Shown: in pieces, positions 38,231 to 51,700 of the stretch
How the letters are laid out: every line of letters starts with the position of its first letter
Position numbering within the stretch: position 1 is the first letter of the stretch
Assembly (NCBI GenBank): GCA_905178155.1
Contig: CAJINV010000007.1
Location: 3,986,265-4,050,264 of the forward strand
Direction: 5' to 3'
DNA length: 64,000 nt
Origin: Amoebophrya sp. A120
Taxonomy: Eukaryota > Sar > Dinophyceae > Syndiniales > Amoebophryaceae
The notes under the pieces: model-generated
Seen by the model: the letters and a program-made list of their open reading frames with translations, nothing else
Databases searched by the model: none
Told to the model about the DNA's origin: nothing
Translations under genes and position numbers: made by a program

Positions 38231-38740
38231 CCCGAATTGCTGTGTTTGGCACAGCAATTCTGGCTACCCAGGGAAAAGATTTCCCAGTAGGGTACTGGGA
38301 GGGTATCAGGATAATGGGGGGGTATTGGCGCAGTGGGAAGGTATGGGCAAGGGAAGGGTGAATTTTGTTTGTTTTCCCCGAATTGTTGTGTTTAGCACAG
38401 CAATCCTGGCTACCCAGGGGAAAGATTTCCCAGTAGGGTACTGGGACGGTATCAGGATGGTGAGGGGATATTGGCACAGTGGGAAGGTACGGGTAAGGGT
38501 AGAGAGAATTTTGTTTGTTTTCCCCGAATTGCTGTGTTTAGCACAGCAATTCTGGCTACCCAGAGGAAAGATTTCCCAGTAGGGTACTGGGAGGGTATCA
38601 GGATAGTGAGGTGATATTGGCACAGTGGGAATGTACGGGCAAGGGGAGGGAGAATTTTGTTTGTGTTCCCCGAGTTGCTGTGTTTAGCACAGCAATTCTG
38701 GCTACCCAGGGGAGAGATTTCTCAGTAGGACAGGTGGCAA
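38231..38740 (+). repeat. 146-bp tandem repeat, about 3.5 copies
   Basis: The word CCCGAATTGCTGTGTTT or close variants recurs at 38231, 38377, 38523 and 38669, an exact 146-bp spacing. Each unit contains GCTACCCAGG, GATTTCCCAGTAGGG and TTTTGTTTGTTTTCC. Absent from copy 2 of the composite repeat. Confidence 0.9.
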
Positions 38741-38894
38741 TCCGTGTGCAGCTTGTAGGGATGCGATCGCCGCCTTCGGTCTTCGGCTGCCTGATCGCGC
38801 TGCTCTCCTCGGGCGCGCGATCAGCTGATGTTTTTTTTTCCTTAGGGATTTCAGTAAGGAAGTGCCACGCGATCGCGCAGATCCGAGCGGCCCT

Positions 38895-38999
38895 GCAAAA
38901 TATTTTGCGTTGCAAAATATTTTGGAGCTGCAAAATATTTCGAGCTGCAAAACATTTCGAGCCGCAAAATATTTCGAGCTGCAAAATATTCCGAGCTGC
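38895..38999 (+). repeat. 17-bp minisatellite
   Basis: Repeats of GAGCTGCAAAATATTTC with small changes, running into the assembly gap. Related to the 19-bp array in copy 2 through GCAAAATATTTCG. Confidence 0.85.
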
Positions 39000-39751
39000 N
39001 NNNNNNNNNNNNNNNNNNNNNNNNNNNNNNNNNNNNNNNNNNNNNNNNNNNNNNNNNNNNNNNNNNNNNNNNNNNNNNNNNNNNNNNNNNNNNNNNNNNN
39101 NNNNNNNNNNNNNNNNNNNNNNNNNNNNNNNNNNNNNNNNNNNNNNNNNNNNNNNNNNNNNNNNNNNNNNNNNNNNNNNNNNNNNNNNNNNNNNNNNNNN
39201 NNNNNNNNNNNNNNNNNNNNNNNNNNNNNNNNNNNNNNNNNNNNNNNNNNNNNNNNNNNNNNNNNNNNNNNNNNNNNNNNNNNNNNNNNNNNNNNNNNNN
39301 NNNNNNNNNNNNNNNNNNNNNNNNNNNNNNNNNNNNNNNNNNNNNNNNNNNNNNNNNNNNNNNNNNNNNNNNNNNNNNNNNNNNNNNNNNNNNNNNNNNN
39401 NNNNNNNNNNNNNNNNNNNNNNNNNNNNNNNNNNNNNNNNNNNNNNNNNNNNNNNNNNNNNNNNNNNNNNNNNNNNNNNNNNNNNNNNNNNNNNNNNNNN
39501 NNNNNNNNNNNNNNNNNNNNNNNNNNNNNNNNNNNNNNNNNNNNNNNNNNNNNNNNNNNNNNNNNNNNNNNNNNNNNNNNNNNNNNNNNNNNNNNNNNNN
39601 NNNNNNNNNNNNNNNNNNNNNNNNNNNNNNNNNNNNNNNNNNNNNNNNNNNNNNNNNNNNNNNNNNNNNNNNNNNNNNNNNNNNNNNNNNNNNNNNNNNN
39701 NNNNNNNNNNNNNNNNNNNNNNNNNNNNNNNNNNNNNNNNNNNNNNNNNNN
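39000..39751. other. Assembly gap (N)
   Basis: Unresolved bases between two tandem arrays; the true length of the repeat is unknown. Confidence 0.99.
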
Positions 39752-39810
39752 TTGGCCGTTGGCCGTTGGCCGTTGGCCGTTTGCGATTTGGCCGGTTGCC
39801 GTTGGCCGTT
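39752..39810 (+). repeat. TTGGCCG 7-bp array
   Basis: Tandem TTGGCCG leading into GGGCGGTGGGCGATTTCGCA, as at 57685-57760 in copy 2. Confidence 0.85.
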
Positions 39811-39977
39811 GGGCGGTGGGCGATTTCGCAAATCGCGACAGCTTTCGAAAGTTTCAAAATTGCCAAAAAACTTGCGACGTGGGCGGTTTTCTTTCCCGGC
39901 GCAAAATTTTAACTGCCCCCGCTCAGCAATAGGAGTTATAATTTATTGTTTATTCACATTGAACGCTTGAAAAACCT

Positions 39978-40396
39978 TTACAAACTTTTGGATTGACAGA
40001 AAACCTGTAAAATGCGCCGTAAATGAACCGGAGGAAATGCAAGGATGCTGTAACTATCTTCATCTTCTCTTGACTCCGTGGTAGACACAAGGACATCCCG
40101 ACATTTGTGTACCAGCATTTGCATCGCGTTCCTGTCCGTAGCTTTCTGAGTGGACATACAACTACGCTCCAGAGTGGCGACTAGAAAAAAATAGGTGAGA
40201 GAAGGATAATGTCGTAGGACCACCAGTACCCACTTTCATCTGAGATGAATGAAGAGTGATACCACGCCTGCAGAGCAGGCACTGTTTAGGCCGATGAGCA
40301 AGAAACATGAGAACGATTAACATGCACACTGTGCTGGCAAGAAGGAATTCTTTCGAATAAAGCACGACCTGTGCACCACCTCCCTGGTTTCTCAGT
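39978..40396 (-). CDS. Possible small single-pass membrane protein
   Basis: Read on the minus strand: exon 40396-40230 encodes a hydrophobic segment (LLASTVCMLIVLMFLAHRP) followed by a CxxC-like LLCRRG. A 49-nt GT-AG intron (40229-40181; donor GTACTG, acceptor TTTTCTAG) joins in frame to exon 40180-39978, which ends in TAA. The first exon is probably upstream (an acceptor-like TCTGTTAG lies at about 40397) and I could not place it. No family recognised; the strand assignment rests on the splice-consistent frame. Confidence 0.3.
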
Positions 40397-40889
40397 CTCA
40401 ACTAACAGACGTGATCGACTGCGCCACGACATTACCGGGGAAAGTTCTTCTAGCGGAGCAGATCACGACTCTTTCGCAAATTCTGCCGTGGTGTTTTAAG
40501 TACCTCTTCGCCGCGTATCCGAAGACAACCGCTTCGGAAACGCAAAAACCAAGTCGCCACATTGTCAACGTCAAAGGAAAAAATCGCTCGCAAGTTGCTG
40601 CTGAATTTTCCAAGCGCTAACTGCTTCACGACTTGACCGCGCTGCATAAAGCGCACTTTCCCCGACTCGAGTGGAAACAGCTCCCGTGTGACGACCGCGC
40701 AGCTGTTGGTCGTAGAAGTGACTCAACAACTTTTCGCGTTTTCCTTTTCATCTCATCGAGGAAATAAAATTGCTGTACAACTACAGGACGACTAGAATAA
40801 AACGCGTCGGCATCGTCCTCGCACCGAAACTACAATCCATCGGGTTTTGCACGTCGCAGTTACAGCACACCGGAATCAAAATCCGATAA

Positions 40890-42267
<1,378 letters not shown>

Positions 42268-42950
42268 TCGCGGCACTGCACCGCTCGGAACGTCGGACGG
42301 TGGTCGTGAGCCCACAAAGCGCGCCTTGTATTTGTAGGAAGCTTGTAGCCCCTCTTGCAAATTTTTTATGCACTTGCTCAGTGTTGTATATCATGTCGGC
42401 TCAGATGATTAATATGCTTTTTTCTTTACAAAAAACATGCAGTGAGTCTGAGTCACACGGGCAGCGTTCTTACTCCACTGCTGTTGTTTCTCTTATAGCT
42501 ACTTTGAAGATGAAGACCAAGTAAGTTGCTTTAGGTTCGTTAATGATTGAATATACATTGGATGACTGGTTGAAGATTTATTGCTACTTGCAACAAATTG
42601 GCATATTACGGGGCGGGAGGTGAAATTCAGTCTTCTGCTTGGCAAAAAATCAATATTTATTTTCCGCATCATCATCTTGCTGCTAGGTAAATAGCTGCAG
42701 TTTGTAGTTGCCGCCCAGGTGCTTCCACGTATCGTATCCTCACACGACGAAAAATATGAAACCAGATAAAGTTCTTTATCTGCAAGCACTTCTACAACTT
42801 GTCGACTCATTCCCCTCTGTACGTCCGCTTTATCCCGTTGACAAGTTCTCCTCCTGCTCAATCAGTATAAAATAACCACTGTAAAAATCAGAGACAGAGT
42901 CAAGAAGAAGCTGGATTGACCTTCATCGCCTCGAGGACACCCACGAGAAC
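42268..42950. other. 3' flank of the Rab gene, no gene seen
   Basis: AT-rich; no supported exon or element. Confidence 0.5.
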
Positions 42951-44127
42951 ATGAGTACTATCCCGAAAACATTGCATACGCATCACGCAACGTCGTTCTC
43001 ACTTGTTGGCCGACGTTGTAAAAAAAATTGTAAAATTACCGCCATGCAACAAATGCACAATTGTATTTTAGTACACCTCGTCCGATCCGTATTGAAAGAA
43101 AAAACTGTGTTAGTGTAGGTGTTGGAAAAATCACTACTTTTTTTGATATGCAAAACTAAAAAATTCTCAATCTGCGGCGCAATTAGCGACCTGGTATGTG
43201 TTGACGTTTACAAGGTGAGTTTATGTAGTCAAAACTAGCTACGGCTGCTTCGGTATATGTGAATAGTTAAGGAGGCAGGACTCCAAAAGTCCGAACGCTG
43301 AAAGTATAAGGAGGCCGAAAGTTCCAGAACCCTTGCGCGAACGGCGTTGACTGCAATTCGGGCAGGGAAAACAGAAAAGTGAAAGTGTAGGCAACATCCC
43401 GGAAAAGGGAAAATGACGAGTGTAGCAGAGAAACTCTTCTCCTTGGGGGGGTCAAAAGGACCTCCAGAAATTGCACTACACTCGTTCGGATCTCTTTTCC
43501 AAGATGGCCATTTACACTGATTCTTTTTTCTTTTTATAGGTGGGGATTAGGAAAAAGAAAATTGCGAGTGTAGCATTTTCATTCTCGCGCTGGGGGGGTG
43601 GTCGGGGGGGGGTCGAGAAAGTGCCTCCATTTCAACGCGACCTGAAGAGTTGGCTTTGCGCTTACACTCATAAAATTATCTTTTCTTCCTTCAACTCTTC
43701 GGACTTTTCTCTTCTCAAAATGAAAACGCAACAAGTACCGACATGCAGGAGTACTACGACGATGCCCAGCGGGTTTCGAAGTAGAAACATGAGCCCTGCC
43801 CCCTTAACTAGCTAAAGACAATTATTACCGAAGCAGCCGTTAGCTACTTGTATTCCAAGCACCACAACACAGGCAGCATTAAGAAAACCGGACTTGCCTG
43901 CTTTTAAAAAAGTCTTGAACTTTCGCTATTAAAAAATATCGCACTTTCTGAAATGCCTACACTAACACAGTTTTTTCTTTCAATAATCCGTCACTCCTTT
44001 GGCGACGCGGCGTTTTTATTTCTGTCTCCGACCTGGAGTGCCAGGCAGTGGGATACCTACGGGTTCCACTTGTTGGGCTAGTCGTGAAGATGCTATGACA
44101 GACATCATCACAGTTTATTTGCGTTGA
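42951..44127 (+). CDS. Tentative 91-aa gene interrupted by an introner-like element
   Basis: ATG 42951 opens a frame that stays open to 43089, where the element at 43090-43985 begins. Removing the element and one ATCCG copy continues the frame from 43991 to TGA 44125-44127. The peptide (MSTIPKTLHT...) is basic with no recognised domain. About 90 stop-free codons is weak evidence; it may equally be non-coding. Confidence 0.25.
43090..43985. mobile_element. 896-bp inverted-repeat element, introner-like
   Basis: Exact 5-bp direct repeat ATCCG (43085-43089 and 43986-43990). Terminal inverted repeat about 33 bp (TATTGAAAGAAAAAACTGTG / its complement). A second inverted pair is internal (GCTACGGCTGCTTCGGTA near 43238 and its near-complement near 43828). 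Two internal segments share GAGTGTAGCA followed by G-rich runs. Same architecture as the introns in neighbouring genes, but no recognisable transposase frame. Confidence 0.85.
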
Positions 44128-44303
44128 TGAAAAGGAGAGAGGGTTCGGGTTGGGAGGGCGGACGCCTGGTGTTGAGTGCTACCATGCGACTAGGACGAGA
44201 AGAAGAAGTCTGTCACTCAGATGAGACTAGACTCCGGCGACAGAAGATAACATGCGTGCTCTCGTCCTCTCTCAAAAGCCTTGAGTTGCGGACGACGTGG
44301 TGA

Positions 44304-47300
44304 AACGTGCGAGGATTCTCCCATGTGAAGATCTTGCTCGCGGTCGCGGCCAGTGCCGGTTATATTAATCTGGCGCTTCTCTATTCCGAAGAACTTGAGT
44401 TTCGAGAAAACTTTCGGGATGAACAAGAGATTTATTCGGACGAAGTAAGTATATGAAACTCCACTAGAGACTGAGAAGAGCAGCTAGTGACAACTTGTTG
44501 TACTTGATTCTTTTCAATGTATTCGAACTCAGCAACTTCTAGCAAATCCAAGGGCGGTGGAAAGTACAATTCCGGCGGAAAAAACCGCAACAAAGGATCA
44601 TCGTCCTCTAAAGCCGGCAGACAATCGGAACTAAAGGGAGAAAAATCCACCAGTGCCGACAGTATTTTATTTTCTGCATTTGAAAAAATAACTCCAGGAG
44701 GTACTAGAGGTTGCTTTCTGAATTCTGATGACAAAAACGGAACCGATGTCGGGTAATGGTGTTGCTGTATGTACTAGATGTAGAGTCGTGTCAGTTCTTT
44801 TCCTTCTCTCGTCAACTTCTAACATCAAACGATAATATCAGACCGTCGCCGCACTCGCCAAACGCAAGCAGAGCACCGAGGAGAGCAGGAACAAGTAGAT
44901 TTGTCTGCTATTGGAATAACTGTCCGAAGCAATACCAGTCTCGCTGACCCTCGCACAACGGCCCAGAACGCCAGTCGCATCGTCGACCTTGCGGACAATC
45001 AGCATCAAGAAGCCGGTGCTGGTTCTTCGACTTCGAGTCAGCATTTCTACATCGGCTCGAAATCTCCCGTCGACGACGACAATACCACTTCTATCACCCC
45101 TTCGCCATACTTGGACCAACGCTTTGTACCGAGCAACTTCGCGGAGCAGGACGAAGTCTACCGACTGAGATCCTTCCAAGACGATAACGAGGCACTCCTG
45201 GAAGACAACAGCGACGTCACAAATCCCTCCAGCCCGGGCGTGCGAGCGTTGGCTTCGCATTTCGAGCGTATTTACGAGATCAACCAAAGCGACGCGAACG
45301 CTGCCGAATACTTGCGAAGTAACGCCGCCGGGAACAACAACTACACGAGTGCGTCTTCTGCCAGTGCGACCTCGATTAATATCGGAGGCGCGCCGCCGAT
45401 TCGGCAGGTTTTGGGCAGTTTGAACAAAAGCGCTTCTGCAGTAGTTGCAAGTACTGCTGGTAGGATAAATTCTAGCAGTGCACCGGGCACGGGAAAAAAG
45501 GCTTCGTCGTCTGCAAGTAGGCGTGGAAGCAGAAGTAAGTACGATAATAAAGACGCGGACGACGTCGAGGACTACGATTTCAACAAACCGTCTGAACGGA
45601 GTCTCACCTTCTACAACGTAACAGGCGTCGCTGCAAGGGAGTCGCCAGAACCGACGTCTTCGCCGGTGTATTGGCGGAGCAGGTTAGTAGAATGCTGTCG
45701 ATGAAGATGTGCATTTGTTACTTTATTTTCGTCAGTTTTTTTTTATTTGCGTGAAGAGCAACATCTTGAATGGTGTGCAGCTTTGACCACCATGTTGACG
45801 GGTTTTTTGTCCTCAATAGATGCGAAAGATCAGCTGTGAACATTGTAACCACTACAACAGCCCGACCTCCAGTTCATCGTCCGGCGAGGACAAGCTTAGC
45901 ACCTTGAGCCAGCGCCAGCTCCCGCTGCAGAGCACGATAAAATACAAAGGAACGAAGGAGGGACTGGAAATCATCTCCGTGAAGAACTCGAGCTCTTCGA
46001 AGGACACAGTTTCGCACCACGTGGTGGAAGAGCTGGAGCAAAAATTAGACCAGAGCAGCCTTGTCTTAGACGAGCAGCTGCGAGCAGAAGAAGCAGAAGT
46101 AGAAGAAGTGATCGCGGGGAAAAATTATCGGAACGACGCAGAGCAGGAGCAGCCCCCGTCCTCTGCTTCTACTAGTAGTACAAGAAGAGCAGGGACCACG
46201 TCGAAGAAAGCTGAAACGCCTAAGAAGGCAGCGGCAGCCCCTGATCCTGCACCAAGGTCGGTTGTAGTTGCAAGAAGTGCAACCGCTGACGAGGAGACCA
46301 CGACTGCACCGAGAGGAGCAGCTCCGGAAATCAATAAATCTTACGAAGTAGCACAACCACGTCATCAGATCGCCAGCGGCGCTCCGTCTGTAGGTCGGCG
46401 AACCGCGGAAGAGCGCATCGGGTCTTCAAACTTTGGAAGAAGTCGAAGTGCTGAAGGAAATAATAGTTCTACGAGTACTACTTTTGTAGGAGCAGTTGCG
46501 CCGGGAGGTGCTGCAGCAACTACACGAGCGGCGTCTCTTCACTCTCAGGTTGTCGAGCAAGAGCAGAGCAACGGAAGCAGCAGCAACGACCGTGGGAACA
46601 ACAACACCACGAAAAATCGAACAGCGTCAGCCACAACTTCCTCCGGAGGTGCGGCCCCCGTTTCATCTTCAACAGACGGTGGAGCAACAGGAGCCACCAC
46701 GACATATTTTAATCGGGTCTTGACTCTTACCTCCGCGGCCACTACTTTCTTCTCCTCTGAGAAAGGTGTCGCTTCGCCGACTTTGATCCCTGTCGTGCAG
46801 GGCAAGGTGGTCGCTGAGTTAGTTTCATCGTCCTCTTCGGCTACTAGCAGCAAAGCCAGTAATTCCTCCAGCAGCGGTAGCAGTAGCTCGCCGGGCCCCG
46901 GAGGCGTCGAAAGGAGGTACGAGGCAGGAGGAGCTTCTGGTGCGCACAGTTGTCCTCCTGGCGCCGGGCAGCAAGACGAATCACTAACACAGGGCGCAAC
47001 AAGTTCGCCGTCGTTTCTGGAGCGGCTGAAGCACTTCGCGTACTACGACGCAATAGTTGGGGGCAACAAATCGGCGGCCGGTGGAAAGTATGAATTGCAA
47101 AAGGATTGTACTACTCGTATAAATGGTTCATATACAACATCAACTTTCCTCAGCATGAGAACCGGAATTTGTCATGGTGTTTTACCTTAAGGACAAGATT
47201 TGTCATGCATAATTGCAATTAATACGAGTACGATACAGATACTTTTGCACAGGATAGAACGCAACCCCTGAACCTCATGGTGGCAACGCAGCCGGCGAGA

Positions 47301-48253
47301 CACACAAGGGAGGTAAAGACTTTTCTGCTAAAAAAAAAACTCATTTATTTAGGCAATATCTGAATAATTATTTCCTTAGCTATAGGCATGCAGCCTCAGA
47401 CTCAGTACAAAACCAAAACGACAACTGCTTTAGGTGCCTTGGTTAGCAATTTCAGTTCTGCATAACTCAATGCGCTGCACAACGAACAAAAGAAAAACTA
47501 CTGCTCCTGCAACCGTGGATGCTATCATGAAACTCTAGACGTACTTCATAAAACCAACCACCAAAGAACGAAGTAGCAAAGTGATCCGTAAAAAAATTGT
47601 TTACCCACCGCGCAGAGGTACAGGCATGGCGCATATGCTTTCGAAAAGGGCAACGGTTTTTTTAACGTCAGAGTGCATGTACAAGTACGTCATCTTGGCG
47701 CTTACGTCATTCAGTAGACCACTCAATGCGAAGATGAAGAAGGAAGTAGATCTATTGTTAGCTAGTGTAGCTTTTTCTACTCTACTTACTTTCCTCAGAC
47801 GTCTATTTTTCACGCTCTCCTCTTTGCAGAACGAGAACGCCTAGAAACACATTGCAGAAGCACGTGACGATCTAGTATCTACACGGACATGCTTTTTGGA
47901 TCTCAGCCCCTCACTTCATTTCGTCAGGATTTGTAATTCCTACGCAGCGTAGTTCGAGTTTGTTACTAAGACGAAAGCACTTTGGTTGATTTGCATTCAC
48001 TCCAATGGTAATCTACGACAGCTTTGTGGTATGAGAAATTGCCATGAATATGCTTTTCATGTTGTATCAACAGGGCTTGCAGAAGCAAGATTAGCAAATG
48101 GCTTAAGAAAAAATTGAATGGCTGGCTTGTGATAGAGGAAGGACAGGAGGACGTACCTTGCGAAAACGCAAGTAGCCGCATTACTCTCCGAAAGCGTCCT
48201 GGTACCTCTGTCGACAGAGGTTACCTACTGTCTAAAGCATATTCGAAGTAGCA
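44304..48253 (+). CDS. Ser/Ala/Gly-rich protein with N-terminal hydrophobic segment; ends unresolved
   Basis: Exons chain in frame: open to 44448 (contains ILLAVAASAGYINLALLY, a possible signal anchor), 44533-44700, 44842-45682, 45834-47088, then across an introner element to 47263-47313. Introns after 44448, 44700, 45682 and 47313 have GT donors, with AG acceptors for the first three. An open frame at about 48075-48253 (KISKWLKKKLNGW..., stop TAG) is a likely last exon, but the linking exon was not found. No ATG lies in the first exon, so the initiator exon is upstream; an ATG at 44184 is in the same frame but separated by a stop. Most of the protein is low-complexity. Function unknown. Confidence 0.55.
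47089..47257. mobile_element. Introner element D1 (GCAAAAGTATCG family)
   Basis: Flanks GAAAG (47084-47088) and GAACG (47258-47262). Starts TATGAATTGCAAAAGGATTG; right arm GATACTTTTGCACAGGATA. GATTTGTCATGCATAATTGC inside. It is the only introner in a gene otherwise using GT-AG introns. Confidence 0.85.
47314..48074. other. Stretch without resolved exons
   Basis: Begins with a GTAAAG donor of the preceding gene. AT-rich; short frames only. A missing linking exon of that gene may lie here. Confidence 0.4.
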
Positions 48254-48787
48254 TGATTTGATTTATTTCAAGTTGTTGAAGTCGATAATTTGTTCACCCA
48301 AACCCTGTGCCTTCAAGAGTTACAACGAATACAAAAGAAAACTACCTCAACAAATATAGAACTTTTACACGTGCCTACTTTCAAGGACCTTTTTCGCGCA
48401 CACCGTATAGTAATTTTATCAGCACAGCTCTGGCCACGGCAGTCAGTCACTAAGGCTGTTTTTACCCCCCGTTTCCTTTCATTTCGAGCAATACGAAACA
48501 AAAGTTTATACGCTTTATTTGTTCGGACAAAGAAACTGAAACTTCTAAATTTTTATCCCTTCCGCTATTTTCCCCGCATCATCGCAACGGTTGTGGCGGT
48601 TTTCCTGTATCTGTATCTGAGAACGGTGATCACATCCACCCGGCGCAGCATAATTGACCGAAGAAAAGATAAAGAAGTAGAGCAACCGCAGTCGAACGTC
48701 AACACTCAAGAGCTTCACCATCGCCGTTCGCGCAGCGCAACGTCCACGAGGATCTTGCGATTGCGCACGACCGAGAGGAGCAACATC

Positions 48788-51700
48788 ATGGGAAGCAAGA
48801 ATAAAGCGAAGCAAAAGCAAAAGCAAAAGCAAAAGCACAAGCACAAGGGGACCGCTTCGGTTGGCGGAAAAAATGGCGAAAAGAAGGAAACACCAACCGC
48901 AGGTGCTTTGTCTACGACGCCCTCACTTCCTGCCTCGTCGTCGACCGCGGCGTCCAACAAGGAAGCGGAAAGCATTAAACTTTCTGATGGAAACGTAGGT
49001 CTTGTCGAGGGGCAACAAGAAGAGGGTACTAGTACTAGTAGTTCTTCTTGCCCGTCCTCAAGCTCCAAAAGTATGGAGGACGAAGAAGATGTTGAACCAA
49101 GCCAGGCATGCTCCAAGAGCCAGGAGGAGACCACAGCACCTCTCGCTCTCCAGCAAAATCCCGTGGCGAGGAGCGAGAGCGAGGACAGCACGACAGAACA
49201 AGTATCAGGACAGCACCAGGAACACGACCAGCAGGAGGACTTGGTGGAGACGAGTGCTGGAGGGGCTGCACAAGCGGAGGCCATCACTGAAGCTGCCGAA
49301 GAAGCGGAGGAGGTGGATTACATTGAACATCGCGACAAAGAACGTCGAGAAGAACCAGAGCGGCTTGACGGTTCCTTTTTTTCCTGTAGTGAAGACGGTG
49401 AGGATGCCCATGCCACTGAACAAGTTGAGGCAGATCCTGAAAGTCTTCCTGTGCAAGAAGAACTAGATGACACGACTCCTGTTGAAGAGACCAGCTTCGC
49501 CACGCCCACGCCCGAAGAAACGGATATCATCTGCGAGAACAATGATACTACTGAGGAACGACCAATGCTGGGGGTACTAGCACAGCAAGAAGAACGAAGT
49601 CGCCCCCTCGCGCCGCTTGAAGTAGTGGAGCTAGGGGACGAGGAAGACAAAGCGAGTGGCAACAGCCCGGAAGTGGAGCGAGGGCCAGGGGACGAACACG
49701 AAGACAAAGCGAGTGGCAACAACCCGGATGATGTGGAGGTGTACGACCAAGAAGATCTCCTGCCCCCGACGCCGGACGTCGATGCGGAGTGCAGCAGCAG
49801 CCCCGGGGCCAAGGCGGCAGGTTGTACAACTGCGTCGCAAGAAGAAGACGAGGAAAGAGACGCGGACCTTCTGGTCGTGAGCAAGAAGATCCCGCCGGGC
49901 GCTGCGGAGGACATGATCAGCGACAATCACCCTCTTGCTGCGGAGGACTCTTTGCGGACCGCAACTTCGGACGAGAACAAGTGCACCCAGAACATTGAAG
50001 AGCCCGAGGATCTTGTAACCTGCAAGAGCACGGCAGCTGGCACCGGCAAGAAGGACAATATTGAACGTGACCAAGTAGTTCAAGAGCAACAGCAATTTGA
50101 AAAAAAAGCAGATCAAGATAAGAACGATACGGATACTCCCTCGGCCAACACTGCGAGTAACAACCAGGAAAATGAATACAAAACCACTACTGTGTCCTCC
50201 GAAGAAGAACAAGAAGAGGAAGGACATCGTGTATACGAAAACGAAGTGGGCAGCGACTGCGACGTAAATCGCCTTCTCGCGATGCACAAATTGTACGGCC
50301 ACCAGGTGAAGTTTTTTTACAAAAGGAGGGGCGGACCGAACGGGGACACAAAAATTCCCGTGCTTCCAGAAGTCCTTTGGAAGAAATCAAAGCAGAGTTC
50401 TTGTTCTGCTACAACTACTTCCGGGACGGCCGGCGACGAGGACAAGACGAAGACCAACACCGCTGCGCGACATCTTCCAGGCCAGAAGGTCGAACCTCAA
50501 ATAACGGAGTCTGATTCTGAAGCTTTGAATAACCATGCCGCGGTTGTCGTGAACCTCTGGAAAGAAGCTGGCTGGAAGCCGACAAAAAAGGTTATTCTTG
50601 GAAAAGAGAGAAATGCTGCAGATCATGTTGACAACAAGCAGCAGCAAACAAAAATCTACCTTGCTGCAAATGGAAATGCAAATGGAACAAACCCGTCTAC
50701 CTCCACTCCTACGGCCTGCTCTCCCTGCTCCGCTACAACCGAAGACGACCACGACGACGACGACGTCGACCAGCTCGAGCTCTCACTCTCACCGCATAGT
50801 TCTTGTCTGGAGGGAAGTACAACAGAGAATGAAGCGGCCGCAGAGCGGGACGACCCTGAGGACGGGAAAGCGAAAGATGCTAAAGTGCGAGATGAAGAGC
50901 AGGGGGAACAGAAAGAAACAGAGAAACACCTACATACACCTGGACAAGAGCAACTTGCCTTTCAAGATGATGAAGCTGGCCTTCTTCACACAGAGGAGGA
51001 TAGTACTGAGAAGGGTGTAGCTCCTCTCGTGAACAAGAAAGCGACTCATAAACGTAGTGAAGGTGTGCCGACGGTTCCAAATGTTGATGAGGTGAACAAC
51101 ATGAATCAACAAGCTCTACCAAGCTATTTCGAGCTGCCGACCGGGCAGTTACCGCCGTGGTTTCTGGCGTTGCAGTACCGCTCTAACGATCCGGCGGATG
51201 ACGAGGGGTTTGTAGAGGTAGAAGTGGATATGGAAGACAGTGACGACCAGGTGGTGGTTCTGAAGAAGGTGTGTAGCACAACTTCGAGTGAAAATATTAA
51301 GTCTGCGACAGCGAGTACGGTAGAAGATCATGAAGAACTACAAATAACAAGTTGCGAAACAAGCAAGAAGATCAAACTGCGTCCCCGCCGTGGTCCGCTG
51401 TCCACAGTTCCGGAAATGCTCCGGCGGACACTAGCGGAGGTGAAGGAATTTAGGAACTCGATTGTGAAGCGGAAACCGGAAGACCGGCCCCGGGAAGTCG
51501 TCAGCAAGTATGGAAAGGTTATTGTCGAATTGGGTAATTTCATCCGCAAAGAAAAGAACAAGCTACTGGATCTGCACAAAAAAGCGGTGGAGAAAGAGTT
51601 CGGTTACGCCTTTCAACAGGAGGACACCAATCCTGACGTTCTACTTCCCAAGGAGGGAGGAGTGCAGGTGCAGCCGGGGGGCGAAAATACAACTACGGAG

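Larger units (their letters stand above)
37091..39944 (+). repeat. Composite repeat, copy 1
   Basis: Shares its start (TACAAGGCCGCAACTTATGT) and end (CCCGCTCAGCAATAGGAGTT) with 54938-57874 in the same orientation. Order: a GC-rich segment (37160-37920) homologous to 55010-55740, TTTCCAGCTGGAA-type short repeats (37950-38130), a 146-bp tandem block, a 17-bp array, an assembly gap, then a TTGGCCG array and a common tail. Long open frames here follow from GC richness and repeat periodicity, so no CDS is called. The element class is unknown. Confidence 0.8.

Noticed and set aside
37034-38290. 418-codon Arg/Pro-rich frame
   Set aside because: It lies in the GC-rich part of the composite repeat, is open in several frames, and has a counterpart at 55010-55740 that does not keep the frame.
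40411-40620. 69-codon plus-strand frame upstream of the Rab gene
   Set aside because: Short, no domain, and overlapped by equally open minus-strand frames; no evidence favours it.
48290-48787. N-terminal extension of the giant acidic protein with a hydrophobic segment
   Set aside because: The frame is open but has no ATG before 48788, and the composition is like flanking non-coding DNA; kept only as a possibility.
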